Positions 21,982-28,009 of a stretch of 28,009 nucleotides of DNA are shown here, one piece after another. The stretch is from the IMG/VR virus record IMGVR_UViG_3300046472_000146, positions 1 to 28,009 of that record; one strand, written 5' to 3'. The notes beneath the pieces are model-generated. The model did no database searches. It worked only from the letters and a program-made list of their open reading frames with translations, and was not told where the DNA came from. The stretch is from a virus. A program made the position numbers and the translations under genes. Positions within the stretch are counted from its first letter, which is position 1. Every line of letters begins with the position of its first letter.

Positions 21982-22204
21982 GCTTCATTGCTTCCATTTC
22001 TTCTTTGATTCGCTCAGCTTCTTTATTCTCAAGCAATCGCAAATGCAGATCGGCAGCGATATCGACCTGAAGCGCGAGCGCATCATCGGGCTCGATACAA
22101 AGCAGCTCCGATGGCCTGATGCCGAAGCGCTCACCCGTTTTGGCCAACAGGAACAGGTGCGCTCCGTTCTGCGCCTTCAGGAAAGGTAGAGACGGCCTCA
22201 GCCG
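21968..22204 (-). CDS. Tail assembly chaperone, downstream (T-like) frame
   Basis: In the frame +1 to the upstream chaperone, 78 codons run from after a TGA at 22207-22205 to a TAG at 21970-21968. The sequence FLLAKTGERFGIRPSELLCI (about 21-40) and an acidic/basic helix (ADLHLRLLENKEAERIKEEM) have the look of a gpT-type chaperone domain. There is no ATG before the conserved part, so the region is expressed only as a fusion with the upstream chaperone by a frameshift of +1 (or -2). The end overlaps the tape-measure start by 14 bases, as usual for this locus. The standard -1 frame gives a serine/cysteine-rich peptide unlike the family. Confidence 0.78.
   Translation of the reverse strand, partial: RLRPSLPFLKAQNGAHLFLLAKTGERFGIRPSELLCIEPDDALALQVDIAADLHLRLLENKEAERIKEEMEAMKHARR
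22131..22204 (-). promoter_or_regulatory. Programmed frameshift window of the tail chaperone
   Basis: The two chaperone frames overlap only here. Candidate slip points are TTT C at 22184-22181 (the Phe tRNA moving from UUU to UUC) and GGG T at 22136-22133, where the A-site codon is the UGA stop, as in the RF2 type of +1 shift. No X-XXY-YYZ heptamer that would give the required frame is visible. Confidence 0.65.
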
Positions 22205-22622
22205 TCAAGTTACCGTTCGTGTTTTCGATTGGGGTTGCACCTGCGCCATTCATGCAATAGGCAATCAGGGCTGCGCGCTCTTCCGGCTCCAGCTCGGCAA
22301 AGTGAATCTCATCCTTATCGGGATCAGCTTCGACATCACCCGCAACGAGCTTCGGTGAAACGCAGGCGGCAAGCACGAGATCACGCACGACCTGGAAGCC
22401 TGACATCAGCTGATCAACGGACATATTCTCAACGGCCTGATCAGTGCCCATCTGGTGCCACGCTGAGAGCACTTCGCGTGCAAGCGTCTCAGGCATCTTG
22501 CCGGCCATCCTCCAGGCATCAATGGCAACGCGGCGCACGATGAAGGTCTCGCCTGTTGCCTCAACGGTCAGTTTGCTGAGCCGCTCACGTTTGCGGCTGC
22601 GATATTCTTTTGCTCTAGACAT
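22131..22622 (-). CDS. Tail assembly chaperone, upstream (G-like) protein (163 aa)
   Basis: A helical, acidic protein lies directly before the tape measure. It has the N-terminal RLSKLTVEATGETFIVRRV strand pair and a conserved-looking VRDLVLAACVSPKLV, typical of phage tail assembly chaperones. GAGGATTT lies upstream of its ATG. Together with the downstream frame it would supply the short and long chaperone forms that coat the tape measure during tail assembly. Its last 25 residues are low in complexity and are replaced in the frameshifted product. Confidence 0.78.
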   Translation of the reverse strand: MSRAKEYRSRKRERLSKLTVEATGETFIVRRVAIDAWRMAGKMPETLAREVLSAWHQMGTDQAVENMSVDQLMSGFQVVRDLVLAACVSPKLVAGDVEADPDKDEIHFAELEPEERAALIAYCMNGAGATPIENTNGNLTAEAVSTFPEGAERSAPVPVGQNG

Positions 22623-22628
22623 AAATCC

Positions 22629-23216
22629 TCATGGAACAAGTGTTGTGAATTGCCCTATCTGATCGGTCGGTGGCCTCGAGAACACCGGCCTTGAATCGAA
22701 GCGGAAGTTCACCTTCGTCAAATCCCGTCGATTAACGGCGAAGGTAAACGCCGTGTTATTGATGGCCTTATAGATCATTGCGTAGCCGTACTTCGGACTC
22801 GCGGGGTTGTCCATATGTCTGAACACCATCAAGAGTGACGTTGGCCCTAATTCCGGCTTGGTGGCCGAGCCGAATGTCACGAGATTCTGGCCCGACTGGA
22901 ATAGCGCAGGCGGCATCAGTATCCGCATCTTGTCGAGATCGAGCACCTGGACAAGCGTGCCCTCCATCGACATCTGATTGGCCTGGTAGACGCGGTAAGG
23001 CTCCTGCTGATCCCAGGCCTCTTCGGGCGGCGCCTGCCAGCCGATCGTAAGCGTGCAGCCCCGGTCGGTGTAGCCAAGCGGCCTGCCATCAGGCGGATAT
23101 CCGTTAGCATCAAGCACGAGCTGCGTATTAGCCGCTGGCAGGGTGACGTTCCACCAGAGGCCGACGTTCGGCCCGATGATGATCTGCGTCTCGTTGTAAT
23201 CGACGGCTGATGACAT
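22629..23216 (-). CDS. Major tail tube-like protein, copy 2 (195 aa)
   Basis: A beta-rich protein that aligns along its length with the next gene upstream. Shared elements are an N-terminal IIIGPNVGLWWNVTLPA, a GYTDRG segment, SMEGTLVQVLDLDKMRILMPP, a PTSLLMVFRHMD segment, MIYKAINNTAF and a C-terminal TDQIGQFTTL. It is the tail-tube candidate nearest the chaperones, as in many siphophages. The ATG overlaps the stop of the first copy (TAATG). Tube, second ring or decoration is possible; a paralogous role is more certain than the exact one. Confidence 0.72.
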   Translation of the reverse strand: MSSAVDYNETQIIIGPNVGLWWNVTLPAANTQLVLDANGYPPDGRPLGYTDRGCTLTIGWQAPPEEAWDQQEPYRVYQANQMSMEGTLVQVLDLDKMRILMPPALFQSGQNLVTFGSATKPELGPTSLLMVFRHMDNPASPKYGYAMIYKAINNTAFTFAVNRRDLTKVNFRFDSRPVFSRPPTDQIGQFTTLVP

Positions 23217-23797
23217 TAGGGCTCAAGCCAGACCTGCCCGACCTGATCGCCTGCCTCGCGGGTCCCGATCGAGTTGCCGCTGAAGGTGAAGGCAGTCTCA
23301 GAGGGATTCTGGCGGGTAATCGCCATGATGAATTCCTGCGTGTTGAGCGCCTTGTAGATCATCACGGCAACGATCTTGCCAGGCGTCGCGCGGTTGTGAC
23401 CGACGACCAGCACGCTCGGATATGCGCTGCTTGGCCATGAGGTCAGACCGCCTACGTGATAGGAGTCGGGCGTCTTGAAGTTGTAATTCGGGAGCATCGC
23501 GAGCAGGGTTTCCTTCTCGGCAACCTGGACCATCGTCCCCTGAATCGAGACGTTTTCCTGCGTGGGGTTGTAGAAGATCGGCGAGCGGACCTCATCAACC
23601 TCATAGCCGGTGATCGTCATGGCGCTGTGATAGGTCGTCCCGGTCTTTGTATAACCGGCGAGAAACCCATCAGCTGGCACGCCCGATGTGAGAATCGTTG
23701 AAAGCGATGCGCCGTCTGCCGGAATGGTCGCGTTGAAGTACATCTTGCCCGGTCCGACGACGAGTTTTACTGGATCGTATGCGCCTGTTACTGGCAT
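23216..23797 (-). CDS. Major tail tube-like protein, copy 1 (193 aa)
   Basis: The ATG at 23797 has an excellent AAGGAGG site. The protein shares with copy 2 the order LVVGPGKMYFNATIPA, GYTKTG, VSIQGTMVQVAEKETLLAMLP, PSVLVVGHNR, MIYKALNTQEF and a C-terminal DQVGQVWLEP. This fits the main tail protein of a siphophage, which forms the tube around the tape measure. The strong ribosome site agrees with a highly expressed structural protein. It is the first gene after a short gap following the terminator gene. Confidence 0.75.
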   Translation of the reverse strand: MPVTGAYDPVKLVVGPGKMYFNATIPADGASLSTILTSGVPADGFLAGYTKTGTTYHSAMTITGYEVDEVRSPIFYNPTQENVSIQGTMVQVAEKETLLAMLPNYNFKTPDSYHVGGLTSWPSSAYPSVLVVGHNRATPGKIVAVMIYKALNTQEFIMAITRQNPSETAFTFSGNSIGTREAGDQVGQVWLEP

Positions 23798-23808
23798 GAG
23801 TTTCCTCC

Positions 23809-24312
23809 TTACGTTTCGATGTAACTAAAGACTGCTAGTGACTGAGAAAGGCTCAGGTATTGGCCCTGCGCGTTTTGCCTTGGAAACTGGTTGATTGCTA
23901 TCTCCTGGATATCCCAGACAAGTCCGCCGAATGCGCCCGTGGTAATTCCTTCGAAGATGTCCATCGGCGAGGCCGAGAGCACCATCGCCGTGATTGCTCG
24001 AGTGCGTGTCAGGATTTCACGTGCGAGCTTTTCTGGATCAGGGCTGACGCTTGCAATCTCGATGGTGATCTCCTGCCGCATAACGACCGCCGCCTCATCA
24101 GGCGATTGCGTCATCGGTATTCGCACAGGCAGCGCAAGACATGACGGGAATATCTGCTGATCAACGCGGCGGGCGATTCCGAAGTACATCCACGGCACGA
24201 GGCCACTGCCTGCCCACTCGAGCGCCGCGACCTGATCACGCTTGAAGATGGCAAGCAGGTTGGATGCGAGACGTTCGATGGAAACCAGGTTGTAAGCAGG
24301 CGTCCAGGGCAT
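23809..24312 (-). CDS. Probable tail terminator protein (167 aa)
   Basis: The gene lies between the gp10-like completion protein and the tail tube genes, the normal place of the tail terminator. The alternation of a helix (VSIERLASNLLAIFKRDQVA), strands with bound aromatic residues (LVPWMYFGIARR), and a charged helix (DPEKLAREILTRTRAI) fits that fold. No diagnostic motif is visible. Its ATG abuts the stop of the preceding gene. Confidence 0.6.
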   Translation of the reverse strand: MPWTPAYNLVSIERLASNLLAIFKRDQVAALEWAGSGLVPWMYFGIARRVDQQIFPSCLALPVRIPMTQSPDEAAVVMRQEITIEIASVSPDPEKLAREILTRTRAITAMVLSASPMDIFEGITTGAFGGLVWDIQEIAINQFPRQNAQGQYLSLSQSLAVFSYIET

Positions 24313-24798
24313 TTAATCAATCTTCGTATCGAAGCCTAGTTGCTCGGCGTAGCGTTTGAACCGGTCAAGCACCACGGTCTGCATAACGCGCGTGTCTTCC
24401 TCAGAGATTCCTTCAGGCGGGCGTGCCGGCATCCGCGATGTGCCTGTCTGGTGAAACTGCGCATAAGGCACTGATGTACCAAGCCGCAGCTCAAGCGGCG
24501 ATTCTTCATAGACAGCACCGGCACCAGTGCGCGACGTCAGTGATTCTCTGAGCCTGCCTGTGCGCACGAGGATTGGCGCACCTGGATAATGCTTTGCCTT
24601 CCACGCCGCATAGCCGTCAGAGAGCGGTGGCCATGCGCCGAATCCGCCGGTTGAGAAACGCGCCGATTCGCTTACGTAAAACACTGCCGCGACATCAGCC
24701 CAATAAGGTCGCCAATCATTGACCGCGCCAGACATCAAGCCGAATGCCCGCGCCAACTCATCCCCGCCTTCAATGCTGACTGTTACTTCGACTGCCAT
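24313..24798 (-). CDS. Phage virion morphogenesis/gp10-like tail completion protein (161 aa)
   Basis: The C-terminal half has the family signature of phage virion-morphogenesis and HK97 gp10-like proteins: a helix-turn region with ILVRTGRLRESL, then LRLGTSVPYAQFHQTGTSRM, followed by PARPP. Members join the tail to the head or complete the neck. The length is normal. Position, between the Ig-like protein and the terminator, agrees. Confidence 0.8.
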   Translation of the reverse strand: MAVEVTVSIEGGDELARAFGLMSGAVNDWRPYWADVAAVFYVSESARFSTGGFGAWPPLSDGYAAWKAKHYPGAPILVRTGRLRESLTSRTGAGAVYEESPLELRLGTSVPYAQFHQTGTSRMPARPPEGISEEDTRVMQTVVLDRFKRYAEQLGFDTKID

Positions 24799-24801
24799 GA
24801 T

Positions 24802-25197
24802 TTAACTGAACGTGAAATTGACCGCCGCACTTACCTGGCCGTAGTCATCGCGAACGACAACCGGCACCGCGCCCGCAGCAGCGCCGCGGATATTGGCTTC
24901 CATCGACGTCGCCGATCTGAACGCTGCTCCGTCCATCAGAACGCCGCCCGCCGTGACTACACAGTTACTGGAAAAGCCTGTGCCAGTAAGCGTGACCTTA
25001 AGGCCCGATGCACCAATAGCCGCAGTTGACGGTGTGAGCGTGGTCAGCGTTGGCGCCGCGGGCTTGTGCGCAACAGGGACAGCCGATACCGGCACCTGAG
25101 CGCTGTATGGATAAGCAATGTACGTTCTTGCGGCATCGCTCGAGTCCACCACTGAGCCGTCCGCCTTGTACCAATATTCATGCGTGTTGTAGGGCAC
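24802..25197 (-). CDS. Ig-like (IPT/TIG-type) phage surface protein (131 aa)
   Basis: Residues about 48-131 form an IPT/TIG-type immunoglobulin-like domain: PTLTTLTPSTAAIGASGLKV, LTGTGFSSNCVVTAGGVLM and AVPVVVRDDYGQVSAAVNFTF. The N-terminal 45 residues are tyrosine- and valine-rich and may anchor it. The GTG at 25197 is the start, supported by GGAGG upstream; no ATG is nearby. Such domains decorate phage heads or tails and often bind carbohydrate. The site between head-joining and neck genes fits a decoration protein. Confidence 0.75.
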   Translation of the reverse strand: MPYNTHEYWYKADGSVVDSSDAARTYIAYPYSAQVPVSAVPVAHKPAAPTLTTLTPSTAAIGASGLKVTLTGTGFSSNCVVTAGGVLMDGAAFRSATSMEANIRGAAAGAVPVVVRDDYGQVSAAVNFTFS

Positions 25198-25211
25198 TCG
25201 TTACCTCCGTT

Positions 25212-25607
25212 TCAGTTAGCCCACTGCTGCTGCGCCTTGCGCGTGAATGCCGCGTCAACCGCCTCTTCACCGATCGGCTGACAGCGCAAGCGCCACACCT
25301 TCGGGACGCCAAGCATCAAGTCCTGATCACGGCGCTCATACCTGACGCCTTCGACTACCACCGCCTGAATGCTGTTGGCTGAAAAAACGCCGGCAAGGTT
25401 GCCCTGATCGGCAATCTCGATCTGGACTTCAGGCAGGCCAGACGCCTGGTTGACTACGTAGTCCGCTGACCAACCCTTCTTCACTTCAGCAAGCGTGACC
25501 CATCCATCACTGCTTATGCGCTCAAGGCGAAGGTTGCCGGTCAAACCGCGGGAGTACCTGCGGAAGTCAAGGTTGGTCGCGTAGATTTGCGTGCGCCAGT
25601 CAGTCAT
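25212..25607 (-). CDS. Probable head-tail joining protein (131 aa)
   Basis: The protein is beta-rich with several charged strands (NLDFRRYSRGLTGNLRLERI, IQAVVVEGVRYERRDQDLML). It lies between the connector-like gene and the Ig-like protein, where siphophages place head-completion proteins. I recognise no specific family. The start has a weak ribosome site and the 60-base gap upstream holds no gene I can support. Confidence 0.5.
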   Translation of the reverse strand: MTDWRTQIYATNLDFRRYSRGLTGNLRLERISSDGWVTLAEVKKGWSADYVVNQASGLPEVQIEIADQGNLAGVFSANSIQAVVVEGVRYERRDQDLMLGVPKVWRLRCQPIGEEAVDAAFTRKAQQQWAN

Positions 25608-25666
25608 TTTGTGTAGGGATTGAATCGAATCACTCGTTACTGCCCCTGATTTTTACGGTCCGTTAG

Positions 25667-26143
25667 TCATGAAACCTTCGTCGGCTCCCAGTCGCGCGCC
25701 ATTTGCCGGCAATGAACAAATAGCTGTTGCGATGCGAGCGATTGGCCGGCGCTCGAGTTCTGCACGAGCGGCGCCGCCTTCCCGGCCTTCAAGAGCCAGG
25801 CGTCCGATGTCGCCTGATCGAGATCGAAGTAGCCGCTCGCAAGCCCCACTTCGAGCCAGGTCACCGTTCCATCAGTTGTCGTCGTTCCGGCAAACTGATT
25901 AAACGCCGGCTCGCTCGCACCGCTCGTGCCTGCGACGGTGCACTGGTAGAGATGCCCATTAGGGACTGTCGGGATGACCGTGGCGGCCTGCGGATAGTAG
26001 GTATCGGCCTGCCAGGTTGATCCCACTTGCGAGTCTCGGATGACGCCCTCGAGCTCGGCAGTTGAGAGCTCAGGCGGATCGCAGGCGCAGGCTTGCACCG
26101 CGACGATCTCAACTGCTTTCTGGAAGGCTTCAGATTCAGTCAT
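25667..26143 (-). CDS. Connector-like protein with an inserted carbohydrate-binding-type domain (158 aa)
   Basis: The N-terminal 38 and C-terminal 55 residues look like parts of a head-tail connector (gp6-like) fold: AFQKAVEIVAVQACACDPPE and FDLDQATSDAWLLKAGKAAP. Between them, at about 42-100, lies an inserted repeat-like domain with STWQADTYYPQAATV, GHLYQCTVAGTSGASEPAF and TDGTVTWLEVG, a pattern seen in carbohydrate-binding or decoration modules of phage structural proteins. Such modules may bind cell-surface sugars. The insertion is my reading of the pattern. Its ATG overlaps the AT-hook gene's stop. Confidence 0.65.
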   Translation of the reverse strand: MTESEAFQKAVEIVAVQACACDPPELSTAELEGVIRDSQVGSTWQADTYYPQAATVIPTVPNGHLYQCTVAGTSGASEPAFNQFAGTTTTDGTVTWLEVGLASGYFDLDQATSDAWLLKAGKAAPLVQNSSAGQSLASQQLFVHCRQMARDWEPTKVS

Positions 26144-26409
26144 TCGGTTATCGGAAGTTTGCGCGGGCGGCCCCTGGGGCGCTTCACTGGCTGGCCTTCA
26201 ACGATCTCGGTGACGTCATCGGCTTCGTCTTCCTCTTCTTCCAGGTCTGCCACTGGCTCTTCTTTTGTGACGAGCGGATAGCGTTCAAGCTCGGAGTCTT
26301 CGATCTCGCAGCCTTTACCGACGAGTAAAAAACGGGCGAGCGGATGGCCCTCGGGCACCCGCTCGCCTGTGCTTGTAATGCACCAAGTTTGAGAAGAGAC
26401 CACTTTCAT
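26140..26409 (-). CDS. Small acidic protein with C-terminal AT-hook (89 aa)
   Basis: The first 45 residues are a compact domain (MKVVSSQTWCITSTGERVPE). An acidic stretch follows (about 53-66, EEEEDEADD) and then KRPRGRPRK at 76-84, an AT-hook of the RGRP type. The hook is known to bind the minor groove of AT-rich DNA. The gene is between the capsid and the connector and is coupled to both by ATGA overlaps, so its hook could contact packaged DNA; that is inference. The acidic part may mimic DNA or bind a basic partner. Confidence 0.7.
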   Translation of the reverse strand: MKVVSSQTWCITSTGERVPEGHPLARFLLVGKGCEIEDSELERYPLVTKEEPVADLEEEEDEADDVTEIVEGQPVKRPRGRPRKLPITE

Positions 26410-27686
26410 ACCAATGCCACCTTCGCGAAGGCTCCCGGACGCGTTACCGCGAGCGTGCCGCGCAATTCACAGACGATGGTCGTGATGTTCCGGATGAGAT
26501 CATCGTTCTTGAGTCCAACAATGAATGTCACGCCCATGCGCTGGTAGAACGTCGCGTAGCTGAAGTCGCCAACGAGCGCTGTGCCCGCTGCCTGATGCGA
26601 GTCTGCTACCACCGGCAACCCGTAGATATTCGGCGTGCCCATCTCGGTTGGTGAGCCCCAGAGATAGAAGGATGCAGGCGGTGTGCCGATCTTCGATGTG
26701 CGGACGCCCCACCAGTCGGCGGGATTCATGACAATGGCGTTGGGTACGCCGTAGCCGGTTGAGCTGACGGCGGCGATGCCCTTGGCAATCATGTCGGCGG
26801 CAGAGGTCGTGGCGACGAAAGCAACGCTCTGCACGCCTGCGAAGTTGTTAATGCCGCGGATCTGCGGAGTCGTGCCGTTACCATTCAAAACGGAATCATC
26901 GAGCTTATTGAGAAGCGCGCGACGAAGATCGAAATCGACCACCGAGCGAAGCTGCGGCAGGTCATCAAGAGCCTGAAGGGTGACAGCAGTCCACTCGGCA
27001 AGCGTCTCGATTGGGGCATCAACAGGCGCCCAACGAAGCTGAATCTCAAGCTTCGGTTGCGCTTCAGCAACCCACTCAGGCCCACTCCCGACTACCGGCA
27101 TCGTTGCCTGGTAATAGCGAATGCTCCCGGCACCGACATTGACAACGTTGATGAGCGGCAGAACTGTTGCAGGCGGGAATGGGTGCGGCACGAGACTTAA
27201 ATCAGTCATCCGTGTGCCAAACTGCGTGGTGGTTATCGGGTCGCCTGCGGCCTTGACGTTGAGACCGATAGCGTCATCGATCGTCACGCTATAGGCCGTA
27301 CCGCTGTGATGGCCCTGGTCGTGAACGGCCTTGTAGATGGCCGATTCGATGAGGCTGGATGACCACGATTTATTGCTCGATACAAGCGCCGTCTCCTGAC
27401 GCTCGACGTCAAGGTTGCGGCCATTGTTACTGGCAAGGGCGAGTCCTGGACGTGTGACAGGCTTCAGCGACTTTGCACGCTCGGCATCGTCGGCAGACTT
27501 GCGCGCTTCGTTTGCATCATCGACGCTCTTGAGCTTCAGGTATTCAGCTTCAGCGACGGTGATCTCGTCATTGAGCTTGACGGCAGCTTCGAGCTCTTCG
27601 GTGGATGGTGATTCGATGGCAAATAGCTTGTCGAGATCGGCCCGCATCGTTCTGACCTTCTCGCCCGCTCCAGTAGCGATTGGCAT
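26406..27686 (-). CDS. HK97-fold major capsid protein (426 aa)
   Basis: The N-terminal 100 residues are a charged helical delta-domain-like region (RADLDKLFAIESPSTEELEA, then AEYLKLKSVDDANEAR), which in HK97-type phages acts as an internal scaffold and is removed by the adjacent protease. The rest has capsid features: LPLINVVNVGAGSIRYYQA, WVAEAQPKLEIQLRWAPVDA, TLAEWTAVTLQALDD and NGNGTTPQIRGINNFAGVQ, the usual stretch in HK97-family capsids. AGGGAG precedes the ATG. Cleavage by the prohead protease is expected near residue 100-110. Confidence 0.93.
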   Translation of the reverse strand: MPIATGAGEKVRTMRADLDKLFAIESPSTEELEAAVKLNDEITVAEAEYLKLKSVDDANEARKSADDAERAKSLKPVTRPGLALASNNGRNLDVERQETALVSSNKSWSSSLIESAIYKAVHDQGHHSGTAYSVTIDDAIGLNVKAAGDPITTTQFGTRMTDLSLVPHPFPPATVLPLINVVNVGAGSIRYYQATMPVVGSGPEWVAEAQPKLEIQLRWAPVDAPIETLAEWTAVTLQALDDLPQLRSVVDFDLRRALLNKLDDSVLNGNGTTPQIRGINNFAGVQSVAFVATTSAADMIAKGIAAVSSTGYGVPNAIVMNPADWWGVRTSKIGTPPASFYLWGSPTEMGTPNIYGLPVVADSHQAAGTALVGDFSYATFYQRMGVTFIVGLKNDDLIRNITTIVCELRGTLAVTRPGAFAKVALV

Positions 27687-27697
27687 GTATGCTCCCT

Positions 27698-28009
27698 TCA
27701 GGCCCGTGTGCGGGCGAGTTGCAGTAATTGAAGGCGGCGCATGGCGATGCGTCGCGATTCCAGTTGAGGGTCGGATTGCTTGATGGCGCTGACCTGCGCC
27801 TGTGGATTTGCCGGGACAGTCACGACGCTCGCTTCCATGACGTCAATCTCTTCAAGGTAGCGAACGCCGTTGCGCTTCTCAGCGGACTTCACCCGATAGC
27901 CGATGCTCATACCCTGGCGCCGGCCGCGCGCCTGCTTCTCGGCGAGGCGTTGGCGTACCTGTTGAGCGTCGGGGGTTGAATAGAACTCAGCAACAATGAA
28001 GAGCCCGCG
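27698..28009 (-). CDS. Prohead protease, C-terminal part only
   Basis: The frame enters from the right edge without a start and ends at 27698, 11 bases before the capsid ATG. It contains MSIGYRVKSAEKRNG with the candidate catalytic serine, and LEEIDVMEASVVTVPANPQA, which are the conserved C-terminal motifs of HK97-type prohead proteases (U35). These proteases mature the capsid by removing the delta domain. The upstream part reads RGLFIVAEFYSTPDAQQVR. The N-terminal part with the catalytic histidine lies outside the window. Confidence 0.9.
   Translation of the reverse strand, partial: RGLFIVAEFYSTPDAQQVRQRLAEKQARGRRQGMSIGYRVKSAEKRNGVRYLEEIDVMEASVVTVPANPQAQVSAIKQSDPQLESRRIAMRRLQLLQLARTRA

Noticed and set aside
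21990-22130. -1 frame extension of the tail chaperone
   Set aside because: It is open but reads as a serine/cysteine-rich peptide. The +1 frame has chaperone-like sequence.

Overview
The window is a temperate tailed-phage genome segment with siphovirus-type head and tail genes. No host chromosomal gene is visible. Base composition is moderately G+C-rich. The phage carries the 3' half of a bacterial tRNA-Thr(CGT) gene as its attachment site, so the host is a bacterium using that tRNA; I cannot name the host from sequence. The attachment site is internal, with phage genes on both sides and the integrase beside it. This arrangement is expected of a free or circular phage genome (attP) rather than of one prophage end joined to host DNA.

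Left region (1-6275, all leftward): a tightly packed early operon in which most stop and start codons overlap (ATGA or TAATG). From its promoter outward it holds an excisionase-like HTH protein, a CxxC protein, a RecT-like annealing protein, three small unknown genes, an HNH nuclease, an MT-A70 methyltransferase, a ParB/Srx-fold protein, a DUF1376-like replication protein, two tiny genes, a second amino-methyltransferase and membrane/unknown genes. Several of these are below 60 codons or need a corrected start.

Control and integration region (6275-8300): two ribbon-helix-helix proteins are divergently transcribed. Four copies of an AGTTAACCYTA-type site lie in the promoters of this region. 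The tyrosine integrase follows, then attP. The attP region has two pairs of TTATCCGCA arm-like sites and, between them, a near-perfect chromosomal parS sequence (TGTTCCACGTGGAACG).

Second control region (8288-11400): leftward small zinc-binding proteins and a C5-cytosine methyltransferase face a rightward XRE repressor, a coiled-coil protein and a zinc-ribbon membrane protein. Three TCTACCRWTGG sites lie in the divergent promoters. The repressor mRNA is predicted to be leaderless.

Late region (28009 down to 11254, leftward): prohead protease (partial), HK97-type capsid, AT-hook protein, connector, joining protein, Ig-like protein, tail completion protein, tail terminator, two paralogous tail-tube proteins, tail assembly chaperones joined by a +1 (or -2) frameshift, tape measure, distal tail protein, a tail hub with a lambda gpL-like cysteine set, a 1802-residue beta-helix fibre, and two small genes. 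Terminase, portal and lysis genes are not in the window. The lysis genes could lie beyond either edge.
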